Part shown: piece by piece, positions 1 through 8,567 of the stretch | Position numbering within the stretch: position 1 is the stretch's first letter | Layout of the letters: the number at the start of each line of letters is the position of its first letter | NCBI RefSeq assembly: GCF_020524005.1 | Contig: NZ_JAIVKK010000001.1 | Span: 888,591 to 952,590 of the forward strand | DNA: 64,000 bases | Reading direction: 5' to 3' | Source of the DNA: Microbulbifer aggregans | GTDB lineage: Bacteria > Pseudomonadota > Gammaproteobacteria > Pseudomonadales > Cellvibrionaceae | Translations under genes and position numbers: made by a program | The notes under the pieces: model-generated | Databases searched by the model: none | The model's input: the letters and a program-made list of their open reading frames with translations, nothing else | What the model was told of the DNA's origin: nothing

Positions 1-1
1 G

Positions 2-268
2 CGCTCAGCCTGGCTGAAAGAATGCAATGACTACTTGTTAGATACCGGCGAGAGCCACATCTTCTATAGCGAAGAAAGCACACAGGGTATCTTTGCCGCA
101 ATCGATGGCCTGGCCAAAGAACTGCAACTGGTTCGAGAGGGCGTTGAATACCCAGATGAAACTGGAGCCAACAACCCCCGCCCCTTTGTCAAAAGTCGCT
201 TCGATACCCTGGCCCAGTTGATTGATCAGCATCACACAAGAATGCTGATGAAGAAGCAGTTCCAGTAA
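2..268 (+). CDS. C-terminal end of an unrecognised protein (cut by window start)
   Basis: The frame is already open at base 2 and runs 88 codons to a TAA, so this is the tail of a gene that begins before the window. The visible part is acidic and helical-looking, with no signal peptide, membrane segment or motif I recognise, and it ends in MLMKKQFQ. A strong hairpin follows 26 bases after the stop, which supports a real transcript end. It faces the ycjX-ycjF operon convergently. Function unknown. Confidence 0.6.
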   Translation, partial: RSAWLKECNDYLLDTGESHIFYSEESTQGIFAAIDGLAKELQLVREGVEYPDETGANNPRPFVKSRFDTLAQLIDQHHTRMLMKKQFQ

Positions 269-293
269 GCAGAGACTCGTTTCTGAGCGACCG

Positions 294-328
294 CCAGACC
301 GGGGCAATGACCCGGTCTGGTCCTTTCT
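294..328. terminator. Bidirectional intrinsic terminator
   Basis: A perfect 10-bp stem, CCAGACCGGG at 294-303 and CCCGGTCTGG at 311-320, with a 7-base loop, followed by a T-rich stretch on the plus strand. It sits between two convergent genes and probably stops both. Confidence 0.8.
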
Positions 329-1522
329 CTACTCTCGCTCCACCCCAAATTTTTCCGCATTTTCTCTGGTCACCACGGGCGCCCGCTCCCCACGCCCCAG
401 CAGCCGTTCTTTGAGGCTGGTCGCAATGCGCTTGGTAAGTGCACCAAGCTTTGGACGCTGCTTCTCAGAAAATGGAATGGGCCGGCAACTATGCACCGCA
501 GCCAGCCCGATACGCGCCATAAACAGGCTCGCGCCCATGCCCTGCCCCAGACGTGCGGACACCGAGCTCAACATGCTATCTCCCACCAGCTCCGGCCACA
601 GCTCGCTCACCGCGTATTCGCTGGCGCCACTATAGGCAACCAGCGCCAGGACTTTCTTGAACAGGCGCCAGCGCACCACCACCGATGGGCGCACACCATA
701 TATCTGCGCCACATCATCGATCATCCGCATCGACTGCCGGAGGGAAACCAGTACATCGAGAGTCGTAAACGGGCTCAAACCTACCAGAGCGCCGGTGGTA
801 GAGGCGTGACGAACGATTCTACGCAATGCTTCCTGATCCAGGGCTTCGAAAAAATTAATTTCCAGATGCCGGAGCAGTTCGCTGTTGTCATAGTAGTCCG
901 GCATTTCACTTTGAACTCGAGCGAGCAACGCCCCTTGCGGCTTGCCGTCGAACAGCTCGCGAAGCTGATCGTTGAGAGGTTCGACCGCATCCGTGGACCG
1001 ACTGTCACGCACTTCAGCGGCGAGCTCCTGAGTCTTCTGCAGCTTTCGCAGCGGCCGACCAGCGCGAAAGTATTCCCACACTGCGCTGGCCATAGTCAGC
1101 GTCAGCGCACCGATAATAACCGCCGACAGCAGACCCAAAATCCAGTGCATATCGGCAGCCCAGTAAAAAAACTGCCGCAGTTCCCAGAACACAGCGCCGA
1201 AAACCAACAGTAATGCGGCTACTAATGCCGGCTTCCACAAACGCAACCGGAAGGCTGGCAACCTCAGTTCAGAAAACGAGATTTTGTCTGGCAGAGACTC
1301 CCCGGTGGTAATTGATCGGGGGAGCTGATCATCTTCATCTGTCAGCGCCTCCACACGGGTCTCTGCACGAGCGCGGCGCGCTTCCGTTTCCAGCTCCGAT
1401 TCAAGGTTCTCAATCCGTGTCTGGCGGCGTTCAACCGGTTTTCTCCGCTTTTCCTCGCCATTACCAATAGTGGAATCGGCGGCGGTATTTACGTCGCGAT
1501 GAGACTTGTCTGGCTCACTCAC
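329..1522 (-). CDS. ycjF: YcjF family inner-membrane protein (TIGR01620/DUF697)
   Basis: A 397-residue protein of the YcjF family. It has a long charged N-terminal region (residues 1-90, rich in Arg and Glu, likely coiled), two adjacent hydrophobic segments at about 100-120 and 127-150, and a C-terminal DUF697-like domain with GLSPFTTLDVL at about 250 and a Gly/Ala-rich stretch near 330-345. The GTG start overlaps the ycjX stop codon by four bases (GTGA), so translation is coupled to the upstream ycjX. In enterobacteria ycjX and ycjF lie next to the phage-shock genes; no psp gene is visible here. The exact function of the pair is not established. Family call is confident; the symbol rests on the operon partner. 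Confidence 0.85.
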   Translation of the reverse strand: MSEPDKSHRDVNTAADSTIGNGEEKRRKPVERRQTRIENLESELETEARRARAETRVEALTDEDDQLPRSITTGESLPDKISFSELRLPAFRLRLWKPALVAALLLVFGAVFWELRQFFYWAADMHWILGLLSAVIIGALTLTMASAVWEYFRAGRPLRKLQKTQELAAEVRDSRSTDAVEPLNDQLRELFDGKPQGALLARVQSEMPDYYDNSELLRHLEINFFEALDQEALRRIVRHASTTGALVGLSPFTTLDVLVSLRQSMRMIDDVAQIYGVRPSVVVRWRLFKKVLALVAYSGASEYAVSELWPELVGDSMLSSVSARLGQGMGASLFMARIGLAAVHSCRPIPFSEKQRPKLGALTKRIATSLKERLLGRGERAPVVTRENAEKFGVERE

Positions 1523-2946
1523 ACCTTGTCTCCAAGCAATAGATTTAACAGTGCATCCATACGTATATGAGGGATATATCCTTCCCGCCCAATGCCCATT
1601 GGTGGGCGCAGCTGCGGCGGCAAGCCACCGGCGTAGTGCTGCCAGTCGCGCTCATCCGGCGAGTGCGGCAGGATCTCCGCATTTTCAAAGCCAAGGCGAC
1701 GCCCCTCCATATCGTGACCAACCAGTATCCGGCGACCTTCGCGCTGGCTCTCGTTGGAACAGCGCACAGCGGCGATCGCCTCGCAAAATAGCGGGAGACC
1801 CCGGTGGCGCGCCCCAGAAAACGCCTGCTGCAGCTGCTGCCCCAGCAGCTGGCGTAAAGCATCGTGGTCAGCGGCCAGCACCTGATCCACTTTGGTCGCA
1901 GCAAATACCAGCCGATCGATTTGAGGCTTCCACAGTTTTCGCAGTACACCAGTATTGCCATAGCGGAACGTATCCGCGATATGCCGAAACGCCAACCGCA
2001 TATCATCGAGTGAAGACTCGCCCGCAAATAACGTACTGATCAGGTCCACCAAGACCAGTTGACGGTCCAGGTGACGGAAATGACTCTCCACAAAGGGCGC
2101 AACCTGCTCTTCAACATACGCCTGATACCGCCCGGCAAGCGCCTTGTACACACTATCTTCCGGCAGCGCTTCAAGTGTCTCTTTTCCAAGGTGGCCCAAG
2201 CCCGGCAGTGGCAGCACGCCATATTCCGTTTCCTCCAGCAGCGCACGCCCGGGTTGCAGGTAGCTCAATTTGTGTACGCTTCGGCAATCCCGCAAAAACT
2301 GCCTGTAGTCTTGCCACAAGCTATCCAGCACGCGGGGATCCGCGGTATCCGTCGGCTTTAGCGAGTGCAGGCGACGAATCAAATCGGGCGCCAGGCTGGC
2401 CCGAAGCTCCCCCTCAAGCAAACTGCCCTGATGGCGACACCACTCGTCGTAGGACAGGTTCAGCAGTGGCAGGTCCATTAACCATTCGCCAGGGTAATCC
2501 CGCAGCTCAAGTATCAGGGTTCGACGGAAGTCCCTGCCGAGTCGGCGCCCCTGTAGATGGATATGCAGTTCCATCGCAGACAGGTCACGGGTGGATTCAG
2601 GCCAACGCGGAGGCGTTCCGTTGAGCGCTTCCAGGCATTTTTCATATTCGAAAGTCGGCAAACCCGTATCGAGTGCCGGGCGCAGCTCTGCGCCAAGCAG
2701 ACGTCCATTGAGCGCGGGGCCAAAGCCAGGGAGCTGCGCCCGGTCAGGATGGCTCAGCTGGTAAATGAGACTGGTTAACAGCGTGGATTTACCGGCGCCA
2801 CTGAGCCCGGTAATACCGATACAGATACGCCTATCCAGTAAACGCTCTGCCGCCCAATGAGACTTGTCCGCCGCCTCGCGACGCAAACGTCTCCAGCCGG
2901 AACGAATTTTTCGGAGCCGTCCCTGCCCACTCTTATCACTGCTCAT
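1519..2946 (-). CDS. ycjX: YcjX family P-loop ATPase/GTPase-like protein
   Basis: A 475-residue protein of the YcjX (DUF463) family of P-loop NTPases. The Walker A motif GLSGAGKST lies at about 47-55 and a LRDYPGEWL motif near residue 148 is in the Walker B/switch position. It is the first gene of a two-gene operon with ycjF, with a 4-base overlap. I chose the ATG at 2946; a TTG at 2961 is also possible. The start is overlapped by the stop of the small reading frame upstream. The family is stress-linked through its neighbourhood in enterobacteria, but no reaction has been assigned to it that I know of. Confidence 0.88.
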   Translation of the reverse strand: MSSDKSGQGRLRKIRSGWRRLRREAADKSHWAAERLLDRRICIGITGLSGAGKSTLLTSLIYQLSHPDRAQLPGFGPALNGRLLGAELRPALDTGLPTFEYEKCLEALNGTPPRWPESTRDLSAMELHIHLQGRRLGRDFRRTLILELRDYPGEWLMDLPLLNLSYDEWCRHQGSLLEGELRASLAPDLIRRLHSLKPTDTADPRVLDSLWQDYRQFLRDCRSVHKLSYLQPGRALLEETEYGVLPLPGLGHLGKETLEALPEDSVYKALAGRYQAYVEEQVAPFVESHFRHLDRQLVLVDLISTLFAGESSLDDMRLAFRHIADTFRYGNTGVLRKLWKPQIDRLVFAATKVDQVLAADHDALRQLLGQQLQQAFSGARHRGLPLFCEAIAAVRCSNESQREGRRILVGHDMEGRRLGFENAEILPHSPDERDWQHYAGGLPPQLRPPMGIGREGYIPHIRMDALLNLLLGDKV

Positions 2947-3085
2947 TATCCTTGCTCTCAACTTCTGTTAGCCATCTCTCCAGTTGCGCGAGCGGCAGCC
3001 AACGACCAACAGCGAACGTGGAGGATTCAAGATGACTGTGACTGACTGTTCCCGACAAGTCTAGCCCCCATGCAGCCACGAACAC
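2936..3085 (-). CDS. Possible small gene (49 aa) overlapping the ycjX start
   Basis: The frame ends 11 bases inside the chosen ycjX start, a spacing typical of translational coupling. The open frame extends further upstream to an ATG at 3196, but that would place a strong terminator hairpin (3104-3134) inside the gene, so a GTG at 3085 just after the hairpin is more believable. The product would be a 49-residue soluble peptide with an AAWGLDLSGTV segment and no recognisable domain. It could equally be the non-coding leader of ycjX. Confidence 0.3.
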   Translation of the reverse strand: MFVAAWGLDLSGTVSHSHLESSTFAVGRWLPLAQLERWLTEVESKDNEQ

Positions 3086-3103
3086 TTCCCGGACGCCGGC
3101 AAT

Positions 3104-3134
3104 AAAAAAGCGCGAGCCCCAGGGCGTCGCGCTT
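3104..3134 (-). terminator. Intrinsic terminator after the GSGD-repeat gene
   Basis: On the minus strand an 8-bp stem (AAGCGCGA with TCGCGCTT) is followed directly by six T residues. It lies about 90 bases after the stop of the gene at 3223-4011. Confidence 0.8.
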
Positions 3135-3222
3135 TGCGGAATGATGGACGAATTCAGCGCAGCTGGGTTACACCAACAACGGCAACCCCGAGCCATCGCA
3201 TTATCATATTGTCACCTGTCGC

Positions 3223-4011
3223 TCACTCCACCAGAGCGATATCTCCAGATCCCATCACAGAGAAAGAGTCGTGCGCTGGGCGCCGTAAAACAATGTCACC
3301 TGAGCCCATCACGGCACCGCCGGCATTTTGCGCACTCAGGGTACGCCCGACGAAATCTCCCGATCCCATGATGGTGATATCAACATCCGCGACCTTACCG
3401 CCGATCATCATGTCACCGGACCCTTTGATCTGAGCAGCCAGCTCCTCACCAACGAAGTTCTCGATTCGCAGGTCGCCAGATCCGGTAATCCCGGCTGCTC
3501 CGCGCACGGCCAGCACCGTACCGATCAGCAAATCACCGGAGCCTGTAACCGCGGTATTGAGCTCTTCGGCTGCCACCCGATCTATACGGATAACCCCGGA
3601 ACCAGTGACACCGAGATCCAGTCGCTCACTCTCCAGCGCATCCGCATCCGCTTCACCGGACCCGGTAACGTGCAGGGCGGAAATCTCGGGCAAGGTGACC
3701 TGAAACTTCACTTCCGGCTCCGAGCTAACGGTAACCACGCCAAAGAGAAACTTTTTCTCACTCTCTACGAACAGTTTCAGCGTGTCTCCTTCAATTTCCG
3801 CGCGGGCATAAGCCATTGCATCCTCAGGGCCAGTGGCACGCACTGAGAAGTGATCGCCCTGAATGACTTTCAAGTCGGAGCTGCCTTTCAGGGAGATGGC
3901 GGTGAACCCCTCCAGCGGAAAGCTTTTGGTCGATCGATCGGCGTGAGCCACGCCGGCTACCAACATAATCAATACTGCACACACAGCGGAGAATCGGGAT
4001 TTGGTGAACAT
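3223..4011 (-). CDS. Secreted head-GIN-domain (DUF2807) protein with GSGD repeats
   Basis: A 262-residue exported protein. Residues 1-24 form a signal peptide ending AGVAHA. The body matches the 'head GIN domain' family (DUF2807, putative auto-transporter adhesin head). A short Gly-Ser-Gly-(Asp/Glu) motif recurs at roughly 18-22 residue intervals from about residue 115 to the C-terminus: TGSGEA, TGSGVI, TGSGDL twice, KGSGDM, MGSGDF and MGSGDI twice. That spacing fits one turn of a right-handed beta-helix per repeat. There is no outer-membrane anchor, so it is probably periplasmic or surface-associated. A good ribosome site (AAGGAA) precedes the ATG. Substrate or partner unknown. Confidence 0.82.
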   Translation of the reverse strand: MFTKSRFSAVCAVLIMLVAGVAHADRSTKSFPLEGFTAISLKGSSDLKVIQGDHFSVRATGPEDAMAYARAEIEGDTLKLFVESEKKFLFGVVTVSSEPEVKFQVTLPEISALHVTGSGEADADALESERLDLGVTGSGVIRIDRVAAEELNTAVTGSGDLLIGTVLAVRGAAGITGSGDLRIENFVGEELAAQIKGSGDMMIGGKVADVDITIMGSGDFVGRTLSAQNAGGAVMGSGDIVLRRPAHDSFSVMGSGDIALVE

Positions 4012-4104
4012 TCTGCGGTTCCTTTAGTGTCGTCTACCGGTAGGATGAGGCGAGAGTGCCATTTAGATGCACCTACCCCAAAGATAATTTTCCGGGAGCG
4101 ACCT

Positions 4105-4521
4105 TTATTCGCCGCTGGCGTAACCGAGGTCAACGAGAGCCTGGCGCAGACGTGCAGCTTCTGCGGCGAGTTCCTCGGCTTGCGCCGGCTTTTGCAGGGC
4201 GAAGTCCAGATCAGTGATCTCGTTCGCCGGGATAAGGTGGTAGTGGGTATGCGGCACTTCAAGACCCGCCACCATGACCCCCACGCGCTTTGGCTGGTAA
4301 ACCCGCTTTTGCGCCTTCGCCACCTTACGGGCCACCTCCATCAGGTGGGCAGAGACGTCGGCCGGCACATCATCCCAATGATCGATTTCTTCTACCGGAA
4401 TCACCAGGCAGTGACCGGTTTTTACCGGCGCAATAGTCATAATCGCGACCGCGACGTCATCGCGCCACACAAAATGACCAGGTAGTTCTCCATTGATAAT
4501 CTTGGTAAAAATACTCGCCAT
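4105..4521 (-). CDS. HIT family nucleotide-binding hydrolase
   Basis: A 138-residue histidine-triad protein. The signature HTHYHLIP, with three His alternating with other residues, is at about 97-104 and is the catalytic loop of nucleoside phosphoramidase/dinucleotide hydrolases. The N-terminal half has the usual HIT beginning (IFTKIINGELP) and a GHCLVIP strand. Length is normal for the family. It appears monocistronic. Family members split AMP from phosphoramidates or dinucleotides; the natural substrate cannot be read from sequence. Confidence 0.9.
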   Translation of the reverse strand: MASIFTKIINGELPGHFVWRDDVAVAIMTIAPVKTGHCLVIPVEEIDHWDDVPADVSAHLMEVARKVAKAQKRVYQPKRVGVMVAGLEVPHTHYHLIPANEITDLDFALQKPAQAEELAAEAARLRQALVDLGYASGE

Positions 4522-4950
4522 GTATTGCCTCGGAAGTGCCAGGTTTGCATAAAAATACGCCGGTCATGCTTTAAGACCGAGCATTGATTACCAGCTAGTC
4601 TAACAGTGGCCAATCAGTCAGCGGAAGCATTCACTGCCAGGGGTTGCGCCCTAATGCACAACACGCGAATACCCGTGGAAGCCCGTGACAATTTTATGGT
4701 CAATCATTGGCACTATCCGGGGCTTCCCTTAATCTTGCCGCCCATGTGACGAGACAGGCAAACGGGCTGCCTGCAGCCAACATTGCGAGTGCACACTTTT
4801 GGGGCAGAAACGCTTCAAACCTGGCCCTCGAAATGCATATCAAAATCTATAAATTCAGGTATCGGTGACTTCCTCAGTCGCCATGCCAACCCGTTAAGCC
4901 GCATAAAAGATACGAAACATACAAAAATATACATGTCTCAGGGGGACATT
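4522..4950. other. 429-bp intergenic region
   Basis: Region between the divergent HIT gene and the globin-like gene. It must hold both promoters. I see AT-rich stretches and, just before 4951, a strong GGGGGA ribosome-binding site, but no convincing repeat, RNA gene or additional reading frame. Confidence 0.5.
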
Positions 4951-5310
4951 ATGCAGAGCCTATTGGATGAGATGGGAGGACACCAGTTTGTTCGCCGCAC
5001 CGTAAACGAGTTTTACCAGGCGATCGGCAAATACCTTGCCCCATCTGACAGCAGTGATCATGACAAGCAAAGCAGCCGCCAGGCCCAGTTTCTTAGCCAC
5101 GCACTGTCGGCCCAGCCGGAACCGGTGTATAGCGCCCGCGCCAGCTTTCTGGCCCGGGGGTTGAACCCCGCACTGTTTGAAGCGCTGCTGGAGTACCTGC
5201 AAGCGCGCATGGAAGAGCTGGGCTATTGCCCCGATCTCAGCAGTAAACTCCTACGCACAGCAGGCGAACTGTACGAGAACTGCGACGAGCCCCTCTCCCT
5301 GGCCTGCTGA
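4951..5310 (+). CDS. Truncated-hemoglobin-like protein lacking an evident proximal His
   Basis: A 119-residue soluble helical protein that I read as a divergent group 1 truncated hemoglobin (2-on-2 globin). The pattern fits: LLDEMGG at 4-10 (the glycine pair of the family), VNEFYQAI at 18-25 (helix B with the FY pair), QFLSHAL at 46-52 followed by VYSARA, then FLARGLN at 66-72 and LFEALLEYL at 75-83. Family members carry the proximal heme histidine where this protein reads Leu67-Ala68. His11 and His50 are the only nearby histidines and neither is in the right place. It may bind heme differently or not at all. Start chosen for the GGGGGA site. It could also be an unrelated helical protein. Confidence 0.5.
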   Translation: MQSLLDEMGGHQFVRRTVNEFYQAIGKYLAPSDSSDHDKQSSRQAQFLSHALSAQPEPVYSARASFLARGLNPALFEALLEYLQARMEELGYCPDLSSKLLRTAGELYENCDEPLSLAC

Positions 5311-5323
5311 GCACGCCCGGATA

Positions 5324-5364
5324 CCAGGGATACGGGGCTGACGCGGCAAAAGCCCCTGTCCTGG
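5324..5364. other. Interrupted hairpin downstream of the globin-like gene
   Basis: CCAGG/CCTGG (5324-5328 with 5360-5364) encloses GGGGCT/AGCCCC. A second short hairpin, GGGGC-AAAT-GCCCC, follows at 5390-5403. Neither has a good T-run, so they may be weak terminators or mRNA-stabilising stems. Confidence 0.35.
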
Positions 5365-5585
5365 CCGGTATAGCTGACCGACGGTTTATGGGGCAAATGC
5401 CCCTTCCCGCCTCTGCCAACCACCCTTCATCACTGCATGAGATCGGGACCGCGCACGACCTCTCGGTTGCGAGCAGCAAACCCCACCCCTACAATGGCCG
5501 CTCACACAGCCTTATACCCCCGTTTGCCTTCCTGTCTGTAAGCGGTAAGCGCTACCAAACACTCTCAAGAAACAAGAGACTGCTA

Positions 5586-6050
5586 ATGAAAATTGCCAAC
5601 CACAGTGTTGTGGAGATCAACTACACCCTGAAAGATGCCGAAGGTACCGTAATCGATTCCTCCGAAGGCGGACAACCGCTGAAGTACCTGCAGGGCGTGG
5701 GCAACATCATCCCCGGCCTGGAAAAGGAAATGCTGGACAAGAGCGCTGGTGACAAGTTCTCCGTGGTAATCGCCCCGGAAGAGGCCTACGGCCCGCAGAA
5801 CCCGGAGCTGATTCAGACCCTGCCGAGCAGCGCTTTTGGCGGCGTAGAAAAACTGGAAGTGGGCATGGCGTTCCGCGCACAGAGCACCGAAGGTCATCCG
5901 ATTGAAGTCGAAATCATCGACGTTGATGGCGACCAGGTAACCATCAACGGCAACCACCCGCTGGCGGGTGTAGAGCTGCACTTCGAGGTAGAAGTGGTTT
6001 CCGTGCGCGAAGCGACCCCGGAAGAGATCGATCACGGTCACGTCCACTAA
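5586..6050 (+). CDS. FKBP-type peptidyl-prolyl isomerase, SlyD-like
   Basis: A 154-residue cytoplasmic FKBP-type prolyl isomerase with the SlyD domain order: FKBP strand VVEINYTLKD at the N-terminus, the DSS...QPLKYLQG segment, GNIIPGLEKEML at about 39-50, then an inserted IF (insert-in-flap) chaperone domain at about 70-125 with PEEAYGPQ, and return of the FKBP fold with HFEVEVVSVREAT. The tail HGHVH is a short remnant of the His-rich metal-binding tail of SlyD. It catalyses cis-trans isomerisation at proline and acts as a folding helper. The ATG at 5586 matches the family N-terminus; an in-frame extension upstream is not supported. Confidence 0.92.
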   Translation: MKIANHSVVEINYTLKDAEGTVIDSSEGGQPLKYLQGVGNIIPGLEKEMLDKSAGDKFSVVIAPEEAYGPQNPELIQTLPSSAFGGVEKLEVGMAFRAQSTEGHPIEVEIIDVDGDQVTINGNHPLAGVELHFEVEVVSVREATPEEIDHGHVH

Positions 6051-6057
6051 AGGACAC

Positions 6058-6083
6058 CGCGGAGCAGCTAACACTGCTCCGCG
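6058..6083 (+). terminator. Strong hairpin after the FKBP gene
   Basis: Perfect 10-bp stem CGCGGAGCAG/CTGCTCCGCG with a 6-base loop, starting 7 bases after the FKBP stop. There is no T-run behind it, so termination may be partial. Confidence 0.5.
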
Positions 6084-6142
6084 AGCCCAATCAAGTAGTG
6101 CCTAACTTCTCACCGGATTGCCCGCGCCCTGCGGCAGCCAAC

Positions 6143-6589
6143 ATGATTCCCGATCACCTCATTCTCTTCGACAGCCAGTGCAACCTCTGTAACAGCTGGA
6201 GCCGTTTCATTTTACGGCATGACAAATTTCACCAGTTTACCTTGTGCCGGGTCCAGTCCCCTGCCGGGCAGTTTTTACTGCGTCTTTTGGATCAGCCTCT
6301 GGACAATTACCAGAGCATGATTTATCTAGTGCGCGGCACGTATGGGCCAGCACCGCGCTTTCGCAGCGAAGCAGCACTCGATGTTATCGGGCAGTTGCCG
6401 GCCCCCTGGTGCTGGTTGAGAATATTCAGGCTTGTGCCCACCTCGCTACGAGACAGGCTTTACGACCTGGTGGCGCAAAACCGCTACCGCCTGTTCGGCC
6501 GGCCACCCGCCTGCCGCATACCCAACGCCCATGAACAACAATGGTTTCTGGAAGAGATAACGGATCTGCAACCCCATGAGTTTGAGTGA
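6143..6589 (+). CDS. DCC family thiol-disulfide oxidoreductase-like protein (DUF393)
   Basis: A 148-residue protein of the DCC/YuxK (DUF393) family. The family signature Asp-x-x-Cys-x-x-Cys is present as DSQCNLC near the N-terminus (about 10-16), followed by a conserved SWSRFILRHD helix and a central SEAALDVIGQL. The fold is thioredoxin-like, and the two Cys suggest redox activity, though the substrate is unknown. A GTG at 6098 would add 15 residues; the ATG at 6143 puts the motif where the family normally has it. The end overlaps tcdA by 14 bases, so the two are probably cotranscribed. Confidence 0.82.
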   Translation: MIPDHLILFDSQCNLCNSWSRFILRHDKFHQFTLCRVQSPAGQFLLRLLDQPLDNYQSMIYLVRGTYGPAPRFRSEAALDVIGQLPAPWCWLRIFRLVPTSLRDRLYDLVAQNRYRLFGRPPACRIPNAHEQQWFLEEITDLQPHEFE

Positions 6590-7379
6590 TACCTACCTGC
6601 AACGATTTGGCGGCATCGGCCGACTGTATGGCACCGCGGCGCTGGAGAAACTGGCGGGCGCACATATGGTGGTGATCGGTATCGGCGGTGTTGGCAGCTG
6701 GACCGCCGAGGCCCTTGCCCGCAGTGGGGTCGGTCACCTGACCCTGATTGACCTGGACGATATCTGCATAACCAATACCAACCGCCAGATCCACGCCCTC
6801 AGTAACACCGTCGGTGAAATCAAAGTGGCTGAAATGGCCAACCGGTTACTCCAGATCAACCCGGAAATTCGCGTCACCACACACGAAGACTTTATCGCCG
6901 CTGATAACTTCGCCACGCTGCTGGATCCAGAGAAGGAAGCCATTGATATCGTCGTAGATGCTATCGACAACGCGCGGGTAAAAGCGGCGCTTATCGCCTA
7001 CTGCAAGGCGCGCAAGCTGCGCGTGATTACTGTGGGCTCTGCCGGCGGCAAGAAAAACCCCGCAGAAATCACCACCGCAGACCTCGGACGTACCCATAAT
7101 GATCCGATGCTGGCCAAAGTGCGCCAGCACCTGTATCGCTTCCACAACTTCCAGAAATCCAGCAAACGGCAGTTTGGTGTCGACGCCATTTTTTCTGGCG
7201 AGCCGATGGTGTATCCGCAACCGGATGGCCAGGTATGCCAGCAGAAAAGTGCCATGCAGAATGGGGTAAAACTGGACTGCAGCGGCGGCTACGGTGCCGC
7301 CACCATGGTGACCGGCACCTTCGGCTTTGTTGCCGCCACCAAGGCCATCGAGCGCCTGCTCAAACAGGGGCGACAGTAA
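6576..7379 (+). CDS. tcdA: tRNA threonylcarbamoyladenosine dehydratase TcdA
   Basis: A 267-residue E1/ThiF/MoeB-fold enzyme (CsdL/YgdL) that uses ATP to cyclise N6-threonylcarbamoyladenosine at tRNA position 37. The nucleotide-binding loop GIGGVGSWTAEALARSG is at about 35-51, followed by LIDLDDICITNTNRQ with the conserved Asp and Arg residues, and VVDAIDNARVK further on. The final helix region GYGAATMVTGTFGFV is typical. Length is normal. It overlaps the upstream DCC gene by 14 bases; the downstream gene is convergent, 6 bases away. Confidence 0.95.
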   Translation: MSLSDTYLQRFGGIGRLYGTAALEKLAGAHMVVIGIGGVGSWTAEALARSGVGHLTLIDLDDICITNTNRQIHALSNTVGEIKVAEMANRLLQINPEIRVTTHEDFIAADNFATLLDPEKEAIDIVVDAIDNARVKAALIAYCKARKLRVITVGSAGGKKNPAEITTADLGRTHNDPMLAKVRQHLYRFHNFQKSSKRQFGVDAIFSGEPMVYPQPDGQVCQQKSAMQNGVKLDCSGGYGAATMVTGTFGFVAATKAIERLLKQGRQ

Positions 7380-7385
7380 GCGCGA

Positions 7386-8429
7386 TCAGTTATCGCCAAA
7401 AATCGCCACGCTCAGGGGTGTACTGGAGGTACGGCTACCACGGTACATCCCTTTGGTATTGAACGTCAGCGCAATATTGCCTTTCGTATCCAGTACGATG
7501 ACGCCACCGGTACCGCCCACCGGCAACAACACATCATCGATCACCTCGGATGCCGCTTCACCAACCGATTTGCCCTGATACTGCACGCGCGCGCAGATAT
7601 CTGCCGCAACGTTATAGCGGATAAAGTACTCACCATGCCCGGTTGCGGAAACCGCACAGGAGCGGTTGTCGGCAAAGGTGCCGGCACCGATCACCGGTGA
7701 ATCACCGATGCGGCCAAAGCGCTTGGCGGTCATGCCGCCGGTGGAGGTGCCCGCGGCGAGATTGCCCTGTTTGTCCAGTGCCACAGCACCAACCGTACCC
7801 ATTCTGAAGGGCACCGGAAGCGCCTCTACCGCAGCCCGATAATCCTTTTCCTGCTGGTTTTCACGATCCAGTTTTTCCCTGGCCTTTTTCAATTGCTCTC
7901 GTCGTTGTTCCGTATCGAAGTGCTTGTTGTCGACGAACGGCACACCGCGGCTCTCGGCGAAGGACTCCGCACCAGCACCAGACAGCATCACAAAGGGAGA
8001 ATCTTCCATCACCATTCGCGCCAGATTGATTGGGTTCGCGATACGTTTGACCCCCGCAACCGCACCGGCCTGGCGGTTGCGGCCATCCATGATGGAGGCG
8101 TCCAGTTCATGGGTACCATCATAGGTAAACACCGCGCCCTTCCCGGCATTGAACAGCGGCGAATCCTCCAGAATATTGATTGCCGTCACCACTGCATCCA
8201 GGCTTGCCCCACCTTTTTCCAGAACGGCATATCCCGCATTGATAGCCTCTTCAAGTTTGGCCCGGTATGCGCGCTCTTTTTCCGGTGTCATACGGGACTT
8301 TTCGATCGTGCCCGCGCCGCCGTGGATAGCGATGGCAAATTTGGCATCGCCGGTCTGATCTGCCAACAGTGGTGAAGAAGCCACCAGTAGTGACACGGTC
8401 AAAATATTGCACAGTTTCTTAAACGCCAT
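7386..8429 (-). CDS. Exported isoaspartyl peptidase/L-asparaginase (Ntn hydrolase)
   Basis: A 347-residue plant-type asparaginase/isoaspartyl dipeptidase (T2 family). A signal peptide (about 1-23, ending SSPLLA) sends it to the periplasm. The alpha part begins FAIAIHGGAGTI. The autocleavage site precedes Thr212 in MGTVGAVALD, which becomes the N-terminal nucleophile of the beta subunit; GGMTAKRFGRIGDSPVIGAG carries the substrate-binding Arg and Asp residues and ATGHGEYFIR follows. The enzyme removes isoaspartyl residues from peptides and hydrolyses asparagine. A GTG at 8438 is possible, but the AAGGG site favours the ATG at 8429. Convergent with tcdA. Confidence 0.92.
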   Translation of the reverse strand: MAFKKLCNILTVSLLVASSPLLADQTGDAKFAIAIHGGAGTIEKSRMTPEKERAYRAKLEEAINAGYAVLEKGGASLDAVVTAINILEDSPLFNAGKGAVFTYDGTHELDASIMDGRNRQAGAVAGVKRIANPINLARMVMEDSPFVMLSGAGAESFAESRGVPFVDNKHFDTEQRREQLKKAREKLDRENQQEKDYRAAVEALPVPFRMGTVGAVALDKQGNLAAGTSTGGMTAKRFGRIGDSPVIGAGTFADNRSCAVSATGHGEYFIRYNVAADICARVQYQGKSVGEAASEVIDDVLLPVGGTGGVIVLDTKGNIALTFNTKGMYRGSRTSSTPLSVAIFGDN

Positions 8430-8567
8430 CGAATACACCCTTATATTTATGAATTCTTATTGCGATCCAAAGTATGCTATTGGCTATCCAATGGCAACGC
8501 ACGCAATTCTCACCGGACTTATCAGCATCGGCCCGGCCAGCTTTCGGTAGCTGCAGCAAAACTTGAA

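Noticed and set aside
491..1213. 240-codon plus-strand frame opposite ycjF
   Set aside because: Shadow frame rich in Arg, His and Gln; ycjF on the other strand is well supported and coupled to ycjX.
2936..3196. Longer version of the small frame upstream of ycjX
   Set aside because: It would include a textbook intrinsic terminator (3104-3134) within the coding region.
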